A stretch of 13,286 nt of DNA from an uncultured Oscillospiraceae bacterium (GTDB lineage: Bacteria; Bacillota; Clostridia; Oscillospirales; Oscillospiraceae). Below, in pieces: positions 5,955 through 13,184 of the stretch. Under the pieces are notes generated by a model that was not told where the DNA came from, ran no database searches, and was given only the letters and a program-made list of their open reading frames with translations. The stretch is from positions 1-13,286 of the forward strand of contig CATZYY010000058.1 in the NCBI GenBank assembly GCA_958426425.1, written 5' to 3'. Each line of letters starts with the position of its first letter. Within the stretch, counting starts at the first letter, position 1. Position numbers and translations under genes: made by a program.

Positions 5955-7382
5955 ATGGTATTTAGCAGTCTCACCTTCTTATTTGCCTATCTGCCGCTGA
6001 CGCTGCTGGTGTATTTCGCGGCGCCGTTGCGGTGGCGCAACCTGGTGCTGTTGGTGGTCAGCCTGATTTTTTACGGCTGGGGAGAGCCGGTGTACATCAC
6101 CATCATGGTCCTCTCCATCCTCATCGACTATACCCACGGGATGCTGGTGGAGAAGTACCGCAGCAACGACAAAAAGGCTCGGCGGTTTGTGGTCCAGTCG
6201 GTGATCTTCAATCTGCTGCTGCTGGGCTTTTTCAAGTACGGCACCTTCTTCGCGGAAAACCTGTACCTGCTCACCGGCATCCAGATCCCCCGGAGCGTCA
6301 CCGTGGCGGGGCTGACGATCCCCTTGCTGGGCATCCCCCTGCCCATCGGCATCTCCTTCTACACCTTCCAGACTATGAGCTACACCATCGACGTCTACCG
6401 CAGGGACGCCCCGGTGCAGCGGAATATCGTCGACTTCGGCGCCTTCGTCACCATGTTCCCCCAGCTGATCGCCGGACCCATCGTCCGGTACAAGACCGTG
6501 GCGGAGGAGCTGAACCGCCGGACCCATGCCACGGAGCAGTTCGCCCTGGGCGCCCGGCGCTTTTGCGTGGGCCTTGCCAAGAAGGTGCTGCTGGCCAACG
6601 CCGTGGGCAAGCTCTGGGACGAGTGTCTGGCGGCCCAGGGGGCCGGGACGCTGACCATGGCCGCCGGGTGGCTGGGGCTCGTCGCCTTCGGCTTCCAGAT
6701 CTACTTTGACTTCTCCGGCTACTCCGACATGGCCATCGGCCTGGGAAAGATGTTCGGATTCACCTTCTGCGAGAACTTTGACCATCCCTACTGCGCCGCC
6801 TCCGTGACCGAGTTCTGGCGCCGGTGGCACATGTCACTGACCACCTGGTTCCGTGAATACCTGTATATCCCCCTGGGAGGCAACCGGGGCGGCACCGCCA
6901 AGGCCCTGCGGAACATTTTGATCGTGTGGCTGTGCACCGGCTTCTGGCACGGGGCCAGCTGGAACTTTGTGCTGTGGGGCCTCTACTTCGCGGCGTGGCT
7001 GATGCTGGAGAAGTATGTGTTCCGGGACCTGCTGCAGCGGTCTCCGGCGGCGGTGCGGCACATTTACACGCTGCTGGTGGTGCTGGTGGGCTGGGGCCTC
7101 TTTGCCATGGAGGATCTCTCTGTCTGCGGCAGTTATCTCGCCACATGCTTTGGCGCCGGGGCGCTCTGGTCCGGGGCCGACGGCTTCCGCCTCCGCAGCT
7201 ACGGCCTGACGCTGGTCATTTTGGTCCTGGCGTCCACGCCTCTTGGCGGGCGGGTGTGGGCGAAGCTCCCCCGGAAGGCCGACCGGGTGCTGACGCCGGT
7301 ATTGATGCTGGCGGCCCTGGTGCTCTCCACGGCGTATCTTGTGGACGGCAGCTACAATCCCTTCCTGTACTTCCGGTTCTGA
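5955..7382 (+). CDS. MBOAT family O-acyltransferase (AlgI/PatA-like)
   Basis: Polytopic membrane enzyme of the membrane-bound O-acyltransferase family, 475 residues, the usual length for AlgI-type members. These proteins move acyl groups, usually acetyl, across the membrane to an exported glycan. Landmarks: the N-terminus VFSSLTFLFAYLPLTLLVYF; GISFYTFQTMSYTIDVYR (132-149); FPQLIAGPIVRY (168-179); FQIYFDFSGYSDMAIGLG (247-264); FWRRWHMSLTTWFREYLYIPLGG with His292; and the conserved catalytic histidine His332 in GFWHGASWNF. The ATG at 5955 follows GAAGGAG. The next gene, 17 bases downstream, encodes a DHHW protein that would act on the outer face, as AlgJ/AlgX do with AlgI in Pseudomonas. The acceptor polymer (teichoic acid, capsule, peptidoglycan or other) is not shown; no glycan synthesis genes are in the window. 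Confidence 0.95.
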   Translation: MVFSSLTFLFAYLPLTLLVYFAAPLRWRNLVLLVVSLIFYGWGEPVYITIMVLSILIDYTHGMLVEKYRSNDKKARRFVVQSVIFNLLLLGFFKYGTFFAENLYLLTGIQIPRSVTVAGLTIPLLGIPLPIGISFYTFQTMSYTIDVYRRDAPVQRNIVDFGAFVTMFPQLIAGPIVRYKTVAEELNRRTHATEQFALGARRFCVGLAKKVLLANAVGKLWDECLAAQGAGTLTMAAGWLGLVAFGFQIYFDFSGYSDMAIGLGKMFGFTFCENFDHPYCAASVTEFWRRWHMSLTTWFREYLYIPLGGNRGGTAKALRNILIVWLCTGFWHGASWNFVLWGLYFAAWLMLEKYVFRDLLQRSPAAVRHIYTLLVVLVGWGLFAMEDLSVCGSYLATCFGAGALWSGADGFRLRSYGLTLVILVLASTPLGGRVWAKLPRKADRVLTPVLMLAALVLSTAYLVDGSYNPFLYFRF

Positions 7383-7399
7383 GAGAGGAGGAACAAGCC

Positions 7400-8515
7400 A
7401 TGACAAAAGCATACAGCCGCTTTGTGACGGCCCTGTTCTGCCTCTTTCTGGGGGGCCTTCTGGTGTGGCATGTGGCCCTGCCGGACCGGGACCGGTCCGA
7501 GGTGGAAAACCGCACCCTGGCCCAGAAGCCGGAATTTTCCTGGGAGGCATTGAAGGACGGCAGCTACACCGCCGCCGTGGAGGAGTACTTCGCCGACCAG
7601 TTCCCCCTGCGGGACGACTGGACCGGGCTGAAGGCCCGGGCGGAGCAGCTGCTCGGCAAGCACCTCTTCAACGGCGTGTACCTCTGCGGCGACGCGCTGA
7701 TCTCCAAGGTGGACGAGCCCGTGGACGGCCTGGATGAAAAGAACCTGGGGTATGTGTCTCAGCTGTCTGAAAAGACCGAGGCCCCGGTGTATCTGGGCCT
7801 CATTCCCTCTGCGGCGGAAGTTTGGTCCGACCTGCTGCCCGACGGCGCCGAGAGCTGGGACCAGCAGGCCTTTTTGGACCGGGCGGCGGAGCTGGGCCTT
7901 CCCATGGTGGACTTCCTGGGGGCCCTGGAGGCCCACGCCGACGAGCCCATCTTCTACCGCACCGACCACCACTGGACCACCCTGGGGGCCTTCTACGGGG
8001 CCAACGCCGTGCTGGAGGCGGTGGGGAAAGAACCCCTCTCTCAGGAGGACTTTGCCCCGGAGATCGTCTCGGAGGACTTCAACGGCACGCTGTACTCCTC
8101 CTCCGGCGTCCATTGGCTGACGCCGGACACCATGGAGTTCTGGGTGGCGGACACGGGGCTGGAAATCACCTCTTGGCGCACCGGCAGACCTCAGCCCGGC
8201 ACCCTCTATGACCGGACGTATCTGGAGAAGAAGGACAAGTACTCCGCCTTCCTGGGAGGCAACCAGCCCCTGTGTGTGATCCGCAACGAATCCCAGGCGG
8301 GGCAGGGGAAGATCCTGCTGATCCGGGACTCCTACGCCGACGCCCTGGCACCCTTCCTTGCCCAGCGATTCGAGGAGGTCCACCTGCTGGATGCCCGGTA
8401 CTACCGGGCCCCGGCCTCCCAGTACGCCGCCGAAAACGGCATGGACGCCGTGGTGGTGCTCCAGAGCGTGCCCAACTTCATCACCGACCGGAACCTGGTG
8501 CTTTTGAGCCAATGA
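7400..8515 (+). CDS. DHHW family protein (AlgJ/AlgX-like acyltransferase partner)
   Basis: The start is ATG 7400, after GAGAGGAGGAA; the frame is open much further upstream, but that part lies inside the MBOAT gene. The product has 371 residues: an N-terminal signal anchor (residues about 8-26), then an extracytoplasmic SGNH-like domain. The early stretch DRSEVENRTLAQKPEF (31-46) and FADQFPLRDDW (64-74) are typical of AlgX/AlgJ/DHHW proteins. The family motif TDHHWT has Asp189, His190, His191 and Trp192. The likely nucleophile is Ser311 in LLIRDSYADAL. Together D189, H191 and S311 match the triad layout described for AlgX (D-x-H-W plus a later Ser). It probably accepts the acyl group passed by the MBOAT protein, or loads it on the polymer. 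It is the last gene of the cassette. Confidence 0.92.
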   Translation: MTKAYSRFVTALFCLFLGGLLVWHVALPDRDRSEVENRTLAQKPEFSWEALKDGSYTAAVEEYFADQFPLRDDWTGLKARAEQLLGKHLFNGVYLCGDALISKVDEPVDGLDEKNLGYVSQLSEKTEAPVYLGLIPSAAEVWSDLLPDGAESWDQQAFLDRAAELGLPMVDFLGALEAHADEPIFYRTDHHWTTLGAFYGANAVLEAVGKEPLSQEDFAPEIVSEDFNGTLYSSSGVHWLTPDTMEFWVADTGLEITSWRTGRPQPGTLYDRTYLEKKDKYSAFLGGNQPLCVIRNESQAGQGKILLIRDSYADALAPFLAQRFEEVHLLDARYYRAPASQYAAENGMDAVVVLQSVPNFITDRNLVLLSQ

Positions 8516-8524
8516 CGGAGAAAA

Positions 8525-8554
8525 ACGGCGCCCCCGCAAACGCGGGAGCGCCGT
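8525..8554 (-). terminator. Hairpin terminator between convergent DHHW and DUF5662 genes
   Basis: A 13-base-pair stem with one C-A mismatch (8525-8537 with 8542-8554) closes an AAAC loop. On the minus strand it is followed by TTTTCTCC, so it fits best as the terminator of the DUF5662 transcript, about 150 bases past that gene's stop. On the plus strand only GGTTTATG follows, so for the acylation operon (stop 8513-8515) it would be a weaker terminator. A second small hairpin, CGGCAG-GAGA-CTGCCG (8653-8668), lies in the rest of the gap. Confidence 0.6.
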
Positions 8555-8704
8555 GGTTTATGCAACGAAATATTTTCGGGTTGTGACGGCAGGGAGGACC
8601 CTTCCGGTTGCCCCGCCTTCAGAGAGATCCGAGAAAATGATGGCGCTCCAATCGGCAGGAGACTGCCGCCGCCTGGAAAGGGGAGCGGAGGCCGGGGAAA
8701 AACT

Positions 8705-9238
8705 TCACCCCTTGCCCAGGACCTCTTTTCGGATGTAGTCGAAGGCGGCGTCCTCGCCCTCGTCCCGGAGCTTCACCAGCATGACCTCCAGCTCTGCCGC
8801 CGTCTCCGGGGAAATCAACAGCCGCTTTTGCATGGACCGCTGGAAGAACTGGTAGGGGTCGCTGAGCCGGAAGTCCTTGCCCCGGTAGACCCGGCTGGCG
8901 GCCAGTCGGTCGCAGAACATCTCCGCCAAGTACTTCTTGGGCATGGCCACGCCCACCACGCCCTCGCCCTTGAGGCTGTAATCGGTCCAGTACTCAAAGT
9001 GGTGGCGGTTGCGGCCCTTGTGGTGGAGCCACGCGGCACTGTATCCGTAGGTCCGGCGCTGGGCGTCGTTGGGGCTGTGGTCCCCCTGGAAGTACTTCAC
9101 CCCAGCCCAGAACTCCACCGGGGAAAATTTGGACAGGTCGTGGGTCAGGCCCTGCCAGTACAGGCCCAGGCGGAAACAGTATTTCCGCACCAGCGCCCGG
9201 TGGCGGCACACCGTCCGCAGATGGCCCCAGAAGTTCAT
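8705..9238 (-). CDS. DUF5662 family protein (177 aa)
   Basis: Recognised as DUF5662, a family of unknown function sometimes mislabelled as catalase. The start is ATG 9238: AGGAGG lies eight bases before it, and the alternative GTG at 9247 would overlap that site. Conserved polar motifs are clear: THDLSKFSPVEF (residues 32-43, His33-Asp34 and Ser36-Lys37), AWLHHKGRNRHHFEYW (69-84, four histidines and Asn77), and MPKKYLAEMFCDRLAASRVY (99-118). The histidine and aspartate pattern suggests an all-helical metal-binding or hydrolase-like fold, but no reaction is established. There is no signal peptide. It is a single gene with its own promoter at 9271-9279, divergent from the small gene pair. Confidence 0.85.
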   Translation of the reverse strand: MNFWGHLRTVCRHRALVRKYCFRLGLYWQGLTHDLSKFSPVEFWAGVKYFQGDHSPNDAQRRTYGYSAAWLHHKGRNRHHFEYWTDYSLKGEGVVGVAMPKKYLAEMFCDRLAASRVYRGKDFRLSDPYQFFQRSMQKRLLISPETAAELEVMLVKLRDEGEDAAFDYIRKEVLGKG

Positions 9239-9270
9239 GGCCCGCACCTCCTGAAAAATCTCTGCCCCAT

Positions 9271-9279
9271 ATTATAGCA
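9271..9279 (-). promoter_or_regulatory. Extended -10 promoter of the DUF5662 gene
   Basis: On the minus strand, TGC-TATAAT (box at 9271-9276) is a perfect extended -10. The -35 position has no good match, which extended -10 promoters tolerate. The start point would be about 9264, giving a leader of about 25 bases carrying the AGGAGG site. Confidence 0.7.
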
Positions 9280-9362
9280 CAGGCGAGAAAAATTGACGAG
9301 GAAAATTTTCGTATGGAACGGACCGCGGCGGCAGACACTAGGCCGGAGAGGTGTGTGTTTCC

Positions 9363-9806
9363 ATGGAGGGGATCATCTGGCACTGTCCCGCGCCCTGGCG
9401 GCCCTTGCTGCCGCCGGGGGTTCTGGCGGCGGAGGACGCCCGGGACCTGACCTTGCGCCGCTGGGCGGTGCTGGCCCTGACGGGCCGCGGAACGGAGCTG
9501 CCGGACCGGGCGGACTGCGGCATTTTGCTGGTGAGCGGAGAGCGGGCGGAGGCGGCTCTGTCCCGCATCCGGGCGGAGACGGTGGTGACATACGGGCTTT
9601 CCCACCGGGACAGCCTGACCCTGTCCAGCCTGACCGAGCCGGTGGTCTGCGTCCAGCGGGCGCTGCCCCGGCCCGACGGCGGAACGGTGGAGCCCCAGGA
9701 GTTTCCACTGCCAACCGGACTGCCGGCCCCGGCGGCGGAGCTGCTGCCCCTTTTGGGGCTGCGGCTGTTGCAGATGCCGCAGACAGGGGACCCCTTTTCC
9801 TGGTAA
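9363..9806 (+). CDS. Hypothetical protein with faint Mur-ligase-like segment (147 aa)
   Basis: I cannot name this family with confidence. ATG 9363 is preferred; GGAGAGG lies 11 bases upstream, and the alternative GTG at 9351 sits within that site. The 147-residue product has no signal peptide or membrane segment. Visible parts: an N-terminal half that ends in CGILLVSGERAEAALSRIRAE, then VVTYGLSHRDSLTLSSL (about 74-90), then VVCVQRALPRPDGGTVEPQEFPLP. The TYGLS...D.LT.SS pattern recalls the end of the Mur ligase central domain, but no ATP-binding loop is present, so ligase activity is not supported. It is followed after 32 bases by a small membrane gene on the same strand. No clear promoter was seen. 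Coding is supported by the intact frame, the start site and the lack of a better frame here. Confidence 0.65.
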   Translation: MEGIIWHCPAPWRPLLPPGVLAAEDARDLTLRRWAVLALTGRGTELPDRADCGILLVSGERAEAALSRIRAETVVTYGLSHRDSLTLSSLTEPVVCVQRALPRPDGGTVEPQEFPLPTGLPAPAAELLPLLGLRLLQMPQTGDPFSW

Positions 9807-9838
9807 AATGAAAAAAACAGGAGGGGGAGGGGCGTTCC

Positions 9839-10060
9839 ATGGATCTTTTTTCACTGGTAATGACTGTGATTTTGCTGGGAGGCACGGGCCTTGTGGCCTG
9901 GATTCTGTTCAGCCGCCGCCACGGCCCGCCCCAGTGCATCGGCTGCGGCAAGTGCGTGGCCGACGGCATCTGCGTCCTGACCGGCAAGGCGGTGCCGGGG
10001 ATGCGGGACCGGCGAAGGGGCGGATCGCCGGAGAAAGAGATGGAAAACACCGGATTTTAG
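9839..10060 (+). CDS. Small membrane protein with CxxCxxC cluster (73 aa)
   Basis: ATG 9839 follows AGGAGGGGGAGG. The product has a single N-terminal membrane segment (about residues 4-25), then SRRHGP, then PQCIGCGKC with Cys33, Cys36 and Cys39 and a fourth at Cys45 (DGIC). A basic tail ends it (RDRRRGGSPEKEM). The spacing CX2CX2CX5C resembles half of a ferredoxin cluster site or a zinc-binding loop. The layout of one helix plus a cytosolic cysteine cluster recalls FeoB-associated cysteine-rich membrane proteins, but no feo genes are near. It lies 32 bases after the 147-residue gene and 12 bases before the alaS promoter, with no terminator between, so some read-through into the T-box leader is possible. 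Confidence 0.65.
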   Translation: MDLFSLVMTVILLGGTGLVAWILFSRRHGPPQCIGCGKCVADGICVLTGKAVPGMRDRRRGGSPEKEMENTGF

Positions 10061-10071
10061 GCGATTTGCCG

Positions 10072-10099
10072 TTGACAACCGGCGATGAATCGCTATAAT
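10072..10099 (+). promoter_or_regulatory. Sigma-A promoter of alaS
   Basis: TTGACA (10072-10077) and TATAAT (10094-10099) are both perfect consensus, with a 16-base spacer. Transcription should begin near 10106, just before the T-box leader. It is the best sigma-A promoter in the window. Confidence 0.92.
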
Positions 10100-10105
10100 A
10101 GAACT

Positions 10106-10339
10106 GTTCAAACCGCAAAAGCCATGACAAAGCCAGTCCTGTGACACCGGCAGCAGCGAGAGGGGAACGGTGGAAGCCCCTTGCCAAGGCCCCAGGGCAG
10201 CCACTTTGGAGCGGCCCGCGACGAGCGGGACGGCTCATCCCCGTTACCGGATGGCCAAGATGTCCCCGTCAGGGGATAATTAGGGTGGTACCGTGGAAGC
10301 TGCAAGCCTCCGCCCCTAAACCGGGGCGGGGGTTTTTTT
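10106..10339 (+). promoter_or_regulatory. Alanine T-box riboswitch controlling alaS
   Basis: tRNA-sensing leader that allows read-through when tRNA-Ala is uncharged. The T-box sequence AGGGTGGTACCGTGG is at 10282-10296; its TGGT can pair with a tRNA acceptor end bearing A73, as in tRNA-Ala. Stem I can be drawn: CAAAG (10128-10132) pairs with CTTTG (10204-10208), and GTCCTG (10136-10141) with CAGGGC (10193-10198). This leaves a loop whose 3' side is AGCCA, with specifier GCC at 10200-10202, an alanine codon followed by a purine. The distal part has the usual GCGAGAG...GGTGGAAG signature. The terminator stem is 10307-10316 with 10323-10332 (one G-U pair), followed by seven Ts. AGGG (10282-10285) can instead pair with CCCT (10314-10317) and break it. 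Confidence 0.95.
10307..10339 (+). terminator. Conditional terminator of the alaS T-box
   Basis: A 10-bp stem (10307-10316 with 10323-10332, one G-U pair) with a TAAACC loop and a seven-T tract (10333-10339). It forms when tRNA-Ala is charged. The competing antiterminator uses the T-box sequence at 10282-10296. Confidence 0.92.
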
Positions 10340-10340
10340 G

Positions 10341-10459
10341 CTGTGCGCCGCACAGTAAAAAACCTTGACTTTCATCGTGCAGGGAACCCCTCCTGGGTTA
10401 CGCCTCCGTCCAAGTGCCGCCCTTGCGGGCGGTTGACTTCGGCACGCCTTTGCGGAGGC
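10341..10459 (+). repeat. Cluster of inverted repeats between T-box terminator and alaS
   Basis: This untranslated stretch holds, in order: CTGTGC-GCC-GCACAG (10341-10355); AACCC-CTCCT-GGGTT (10385-10399); and a nested structure with outer arms GCCTCCG (10402-10408) and CGGAGGC (10453-10459). Inside the outer arms there are two mutually exclusive pairings: GTGCCG (10414-10419) with CGGCAC (10440-10445), or AAGT plus CCGCCC (10412-10422) with GGGCGG plus ACTT (10427-10439). No promoter, gene or T-tract is seen. It is not part of a normal T-box, and resembles an inserted dispersed palindromic repeat. Confidence 0.6.
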
Positions 10460-10535
10460 AGCCGCACACACCCTTCCTTCCCGTCGCGGAAGAATTCCCG
10501 AATGCGATCTCATCATTTTTAGGAGGAAATACAGT

Positions 10536-13184
10536 ATGGCACATCCCTATCACGGGCTGAACGAACTGCGGGAGATGTTCCTCAGCTACTTTGAGAGCAA
10601 GGGCCACCTGCGCCTGCCCAGCTTCTCCCTGATCCCCCCGGCCAACGACAAGTCCCTGCTGCTGATCAACTCCGGCATGGCCCCCATGAAGACCTGGTTC
10701 ACCGGGGAGGAGGAGCCCCCCCGCCACCGGGTCTGCACCTGTCAGAAGTGCATCCGCACCGGCGACATCGAGAACATCGGCAAGACCGCCCGCCACGGCA
10801 CCTATTTCGAGATGCTGGGCAACTTCTCCTTTGGCGATTACTTCAAGCATGAGGCCATCGCGTGGAGCTGGGAGTTCCTGACCTCCCCTGAGTGGGTGGG
10901 GCTGGAGGCCGACCGGCTGTATCCCTCCGTGTATGAGAGCGACGACGAGGCCTTCGCCATCTGGCGGGATGAGATCGGCATTCCCGAGGACAGGATCTTC
11001 CGCTTCGGCAAGGAGGACAACTTCTGGGAGCACGGCTCCGGCCCCTGCGGCCCCTGCTCCGAGGTGTACTATGACCGGGGCCCCGAGCACGGCTGCGGCA
11101 AGCCCACCTGCACTGTGGGCTGCGACTGCGACCGGTATATCGAGGTGTGGAACAACGTCTTCTCCCAGTTCGACAACGACGGTCAGGGCAACTACTCCGA
11201 GCTCAAGCAGAAGAACATCGACACCGGCATGGGCCTGGAGCGCCTTGCTTGCGTGTGTCAGAATGTGAACTCGTTGTTCGACGTGGACACCGTTATGAAC
11301 ATCACCAATAAGGTGAGCGAGATCACCGGCGCCCACTACGGCGAGAGCCACGCCAAGGATGTCTCCCTCCGGGTCATCACCGACCACATCCGCTCCTCCG
11401 TCTTCATGATCTGCGACGGCGTCCTGCCCAGCAACGAGGGCCGGGGCTACGTGCTGCGCCGCCTGCTGCGCCGGGCCGCCCGCCACGGCAAGCTGCTTGG
11501 CGTCAACCACGCCTTCCTCTACGAGGTGGTGGACACCGTCATTCATGAAAACGAGGGCGCCTATCCCGACCTGCGGGAGAAGCAGGCCTATATCACCAAG
11601 GTCATCCGCACCGAGGAGGAGAACTTCGCCCGCACCATCGACGGCGGCATGAAGATCTACGACGAGATGCTCGCCGCCCACAAGGCGGCGGGGGAGACCG
11701 TGTTCTCCGGCGCCGACGCCTTCAAGCTCTACGATACCTACGGTTTCCCCGTGGACCTGACCGTGGAGATGGCCCAGGAGGAGGGCATGAGCGTGGACCG
11801 GGACGGCTTCGACCAGATGATGGAGGAGCAGCGCGTCCGTGCCCGGAAGGCCCGGGAGGCCCTGGGCGACCTGGGCTGGGCCGGCATCGAGTTCGGCAAG
11901 GAGATGCCCGCCACCACCTTCCTGGGCTATGACCGCAGCGAGGCGGATGGCAAGATCCTTGCCATCGTGGCCGAGGGCGAGCTGCGGGACGAGGTGGCCG
12001 CCGGGGCCGAGGCCACGGTAGTCCTGGACCAGACCCCCTTCTACGCCGAGATGGGCGGTCAGGTGGCCGACCACGGCATCATCCGCTGCGCCGGCGGCCT
12101 CCTGGAGGTGAAGGACGTCCAGAAGAACAAGGGCGGCAAGTTCCTCCACAGCGGCGTGGTAAAAGAGGGCGTTTTGAAGGTGGGCGACACCGTCACCGCC
12201 TCCATCGACACCGAGCGCCGCAAGGCCATCCGCCGGGCCCACAGCGCCACCCATCTGCTGGATGCCGCGCTGAAGAAGGTCCTGGGCGACCACGTGCACC
12301 AGGCGGGCTCCCTGGTGGAGCCGGACCGGCTGCGCTTCGACTTCACCCACTTTGAGGCCATTACCCCGGAGCAACTGACGGAGATCGACCGGCTGGTGAA
12401 CGACGCCATCCTGGAGGGCTACTCCGTGGTCACCGAGGAGCTGCCCATTGACGAGGCTAAGGCCAAGGGCGCCGTGGCCGTGTTCGGCGAGAAGTACGGC
12501 GACACCGTCCGGGTGGTGGAGATGGGCGACTTCTCCATGGAGCTTTGCGGCGGCACCCACCTGGACAACACCGCCAAGGCTGGCACCTTCCGCATCAAGT
12601 CCGAGGGGTCCGTGGCCTCCGGCGTCCGCCGGATCGAGGCCACCGTGGGCAAGCTGAGCCTGGAGACCATGAACCGCAACCAGGAGCTGCTGTTCCAGGC
12701 GGCCCACATCTTCAAGACCACCCCCGGTGAGCTGGCCGCCAAGGCTGAGCAGCAGGCGGCGGAGCTGAAATCCACCCGTCAGGCCCTGGAGAAGTTCAAG
12801 GCCGAGGCGTCTTTGGGCGAGGCCCGTCAGTTCCTGACCGCCGCCAAGGATGTGGGCGGCCTCAAGGTGCTCACCATCCACCGGGACGGCATGGACGCAA
12901 ACGCCCTGCGGCAGATGGGCGACTTCCTGCGGGACAAGGAGAGCGGCGTGGTGGCCGTGCTGTCCTCCGTCAATAACGGCAAGATCACCTTCCTGGCGGT
13001 CTGCGGCCCCGAGGCCGTGAAGAAGGGCGTCAAGGCCGGCGATCTGGTCAAGACCGTCTGCGCCGTCTGCGGCGGCAAGGGCGGCGGCAAGCCCGACAGC
13101 GCCATGGGCGGCGGCAGCGACCTGCTGAAGCTGGACGACGCTCTGGCAACTGTGGACGATTTCGTGGCGGAAAAATTGAAATAA
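10536..13184 (+). CDS. alaS: Alanine--tRNA ligase
   Basis: Class II aminoacyl-tRNA synthetase that charges tRNA-Ala in the cytoplasm. It is complete at 882 residues, the usual length, and ATG 10536 follows AGGAGG. The N-terminal catalytic domain holds LNELREMFLSYFESKGH, SLLLINSGMAPMKTWF, class II motif 2 within RHGTYFEMLGNFSFGDYFK (86-104), and GMGLERLACV as motif 3. The editing domain carries the four metal ligands: His569 and His573 (HSATH), and Cys671 and His675 (CGGTH), so mischarged Ser and Gly clearance should be intact. A coiled-coil segment (about 730-760) and the DHHA1-type C-terminal domain follow, ending in the glycine-rich GGKGGGKPDSAMGGG. Controlled by the T-box leader upstream. 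A very long open frame exists on the opposite strand, but it is a composition artefact. Confidence 0.98.
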   Translation: MAHPYHGLNELREMFLSYFESKGHLRLPSFSLIPPANDKSLLLINSGMAPMKTWFTGEEEPPRHRVCTCQKCIRTGDIENIGKTARHGTYFEMLGNFSFGDYFKHEAIAWSWEFLTSPEWVGLEADRLYPSVYESDDEAFAIWRDEIGIPEDRIFRFGKEDNFWEHGSGPCGPCSEVYYDRGPEHGCGKPTCTVGCDCDRYIEVWNNVFSQFDNDGQGNYSELKQKNIDTGMGLERLACVCQNVNSLFDVDTVMNITNKVSEITGAHYGESHAKDVSLRVITDHIRSSVFMICDGVLPSNEGRGYVLRRLLRRAARHGKLLGVNHAFLYEVVDTVIHENEGAYPDLREKQAYITKVIRTEEENFARTIDGGMKIYDEMLAAHKAAGETVFSGADAFKLYDTYGFPVDLTVEMAQEEGMSVDRDGFDQMMEEQRVRARKAREALGDLGWAGIEFGKEMPATTFLGYDRSEADGKILAIVAEGELRDEVAAGAEATVVLDQTPFYAEMGGQVADHGIIRCAGGLLEVKDVQKNKGGKFLHSGVVKEGVLKVGDTVTASIDTERRKAIRRAHSATHLLDAALKKVLGDHVHQAGSLVEPDRLRFDFTHFEAITPEQLTEIDRLVNDAILEGYSVVTEELPIDEAKAKGAVAVFGEKYGDTVRVVEMGDFSMELCGGTHLDNTAKAGTFRIKSEGSVASGVRRIEATVGKLSLETMNRNQELLFQAAHIFKTTPGELAAKAEQQAAELKSTRQALEKFKAEASLGEARQFLTAAKDVGGLKVLTIHRDGMDANALRQMGDFLRDKESGVVAVLSSVNNGKITFLAVCGPEAVKKGVKAGDLVKTVCAVCGGKGGGKPDSAMGGGSDLLKLDDALATVDDFVAEKLK

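Noticed and set aside
5051..5974. 307-codon minus-strand open frame opposite the lipoprotein gene
   Set aside because: It overlaps the threonine aldolase start and the intergenic region; the lipoprotein frame has a lipobox and a DUF4358 match.
7352..8539. Long minus-strand open frame opposite the DHHW gene
   Set aside because: Shadow of the plus-strand gene: Gly/Val/Gln/His-rich composition with no domain, while the plus frame has clear family motifs and a good ribosome-binding site.
8553..8738. 61-codon plus-strand open frame after the DHHW gene
   Set aside because: No ribosome-binding site, starts inside the hairpin at 8525-8554 and runs into the convergent DUF5662 gene; no recognisable sequence.
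9293..9317. TTGACG followed by TATGGA as a promoter for the gene at 9363
   Set aside because: The spacing is only 13 bases and the -10 is poor; no acceptable box lies 16-18 bases downstream.
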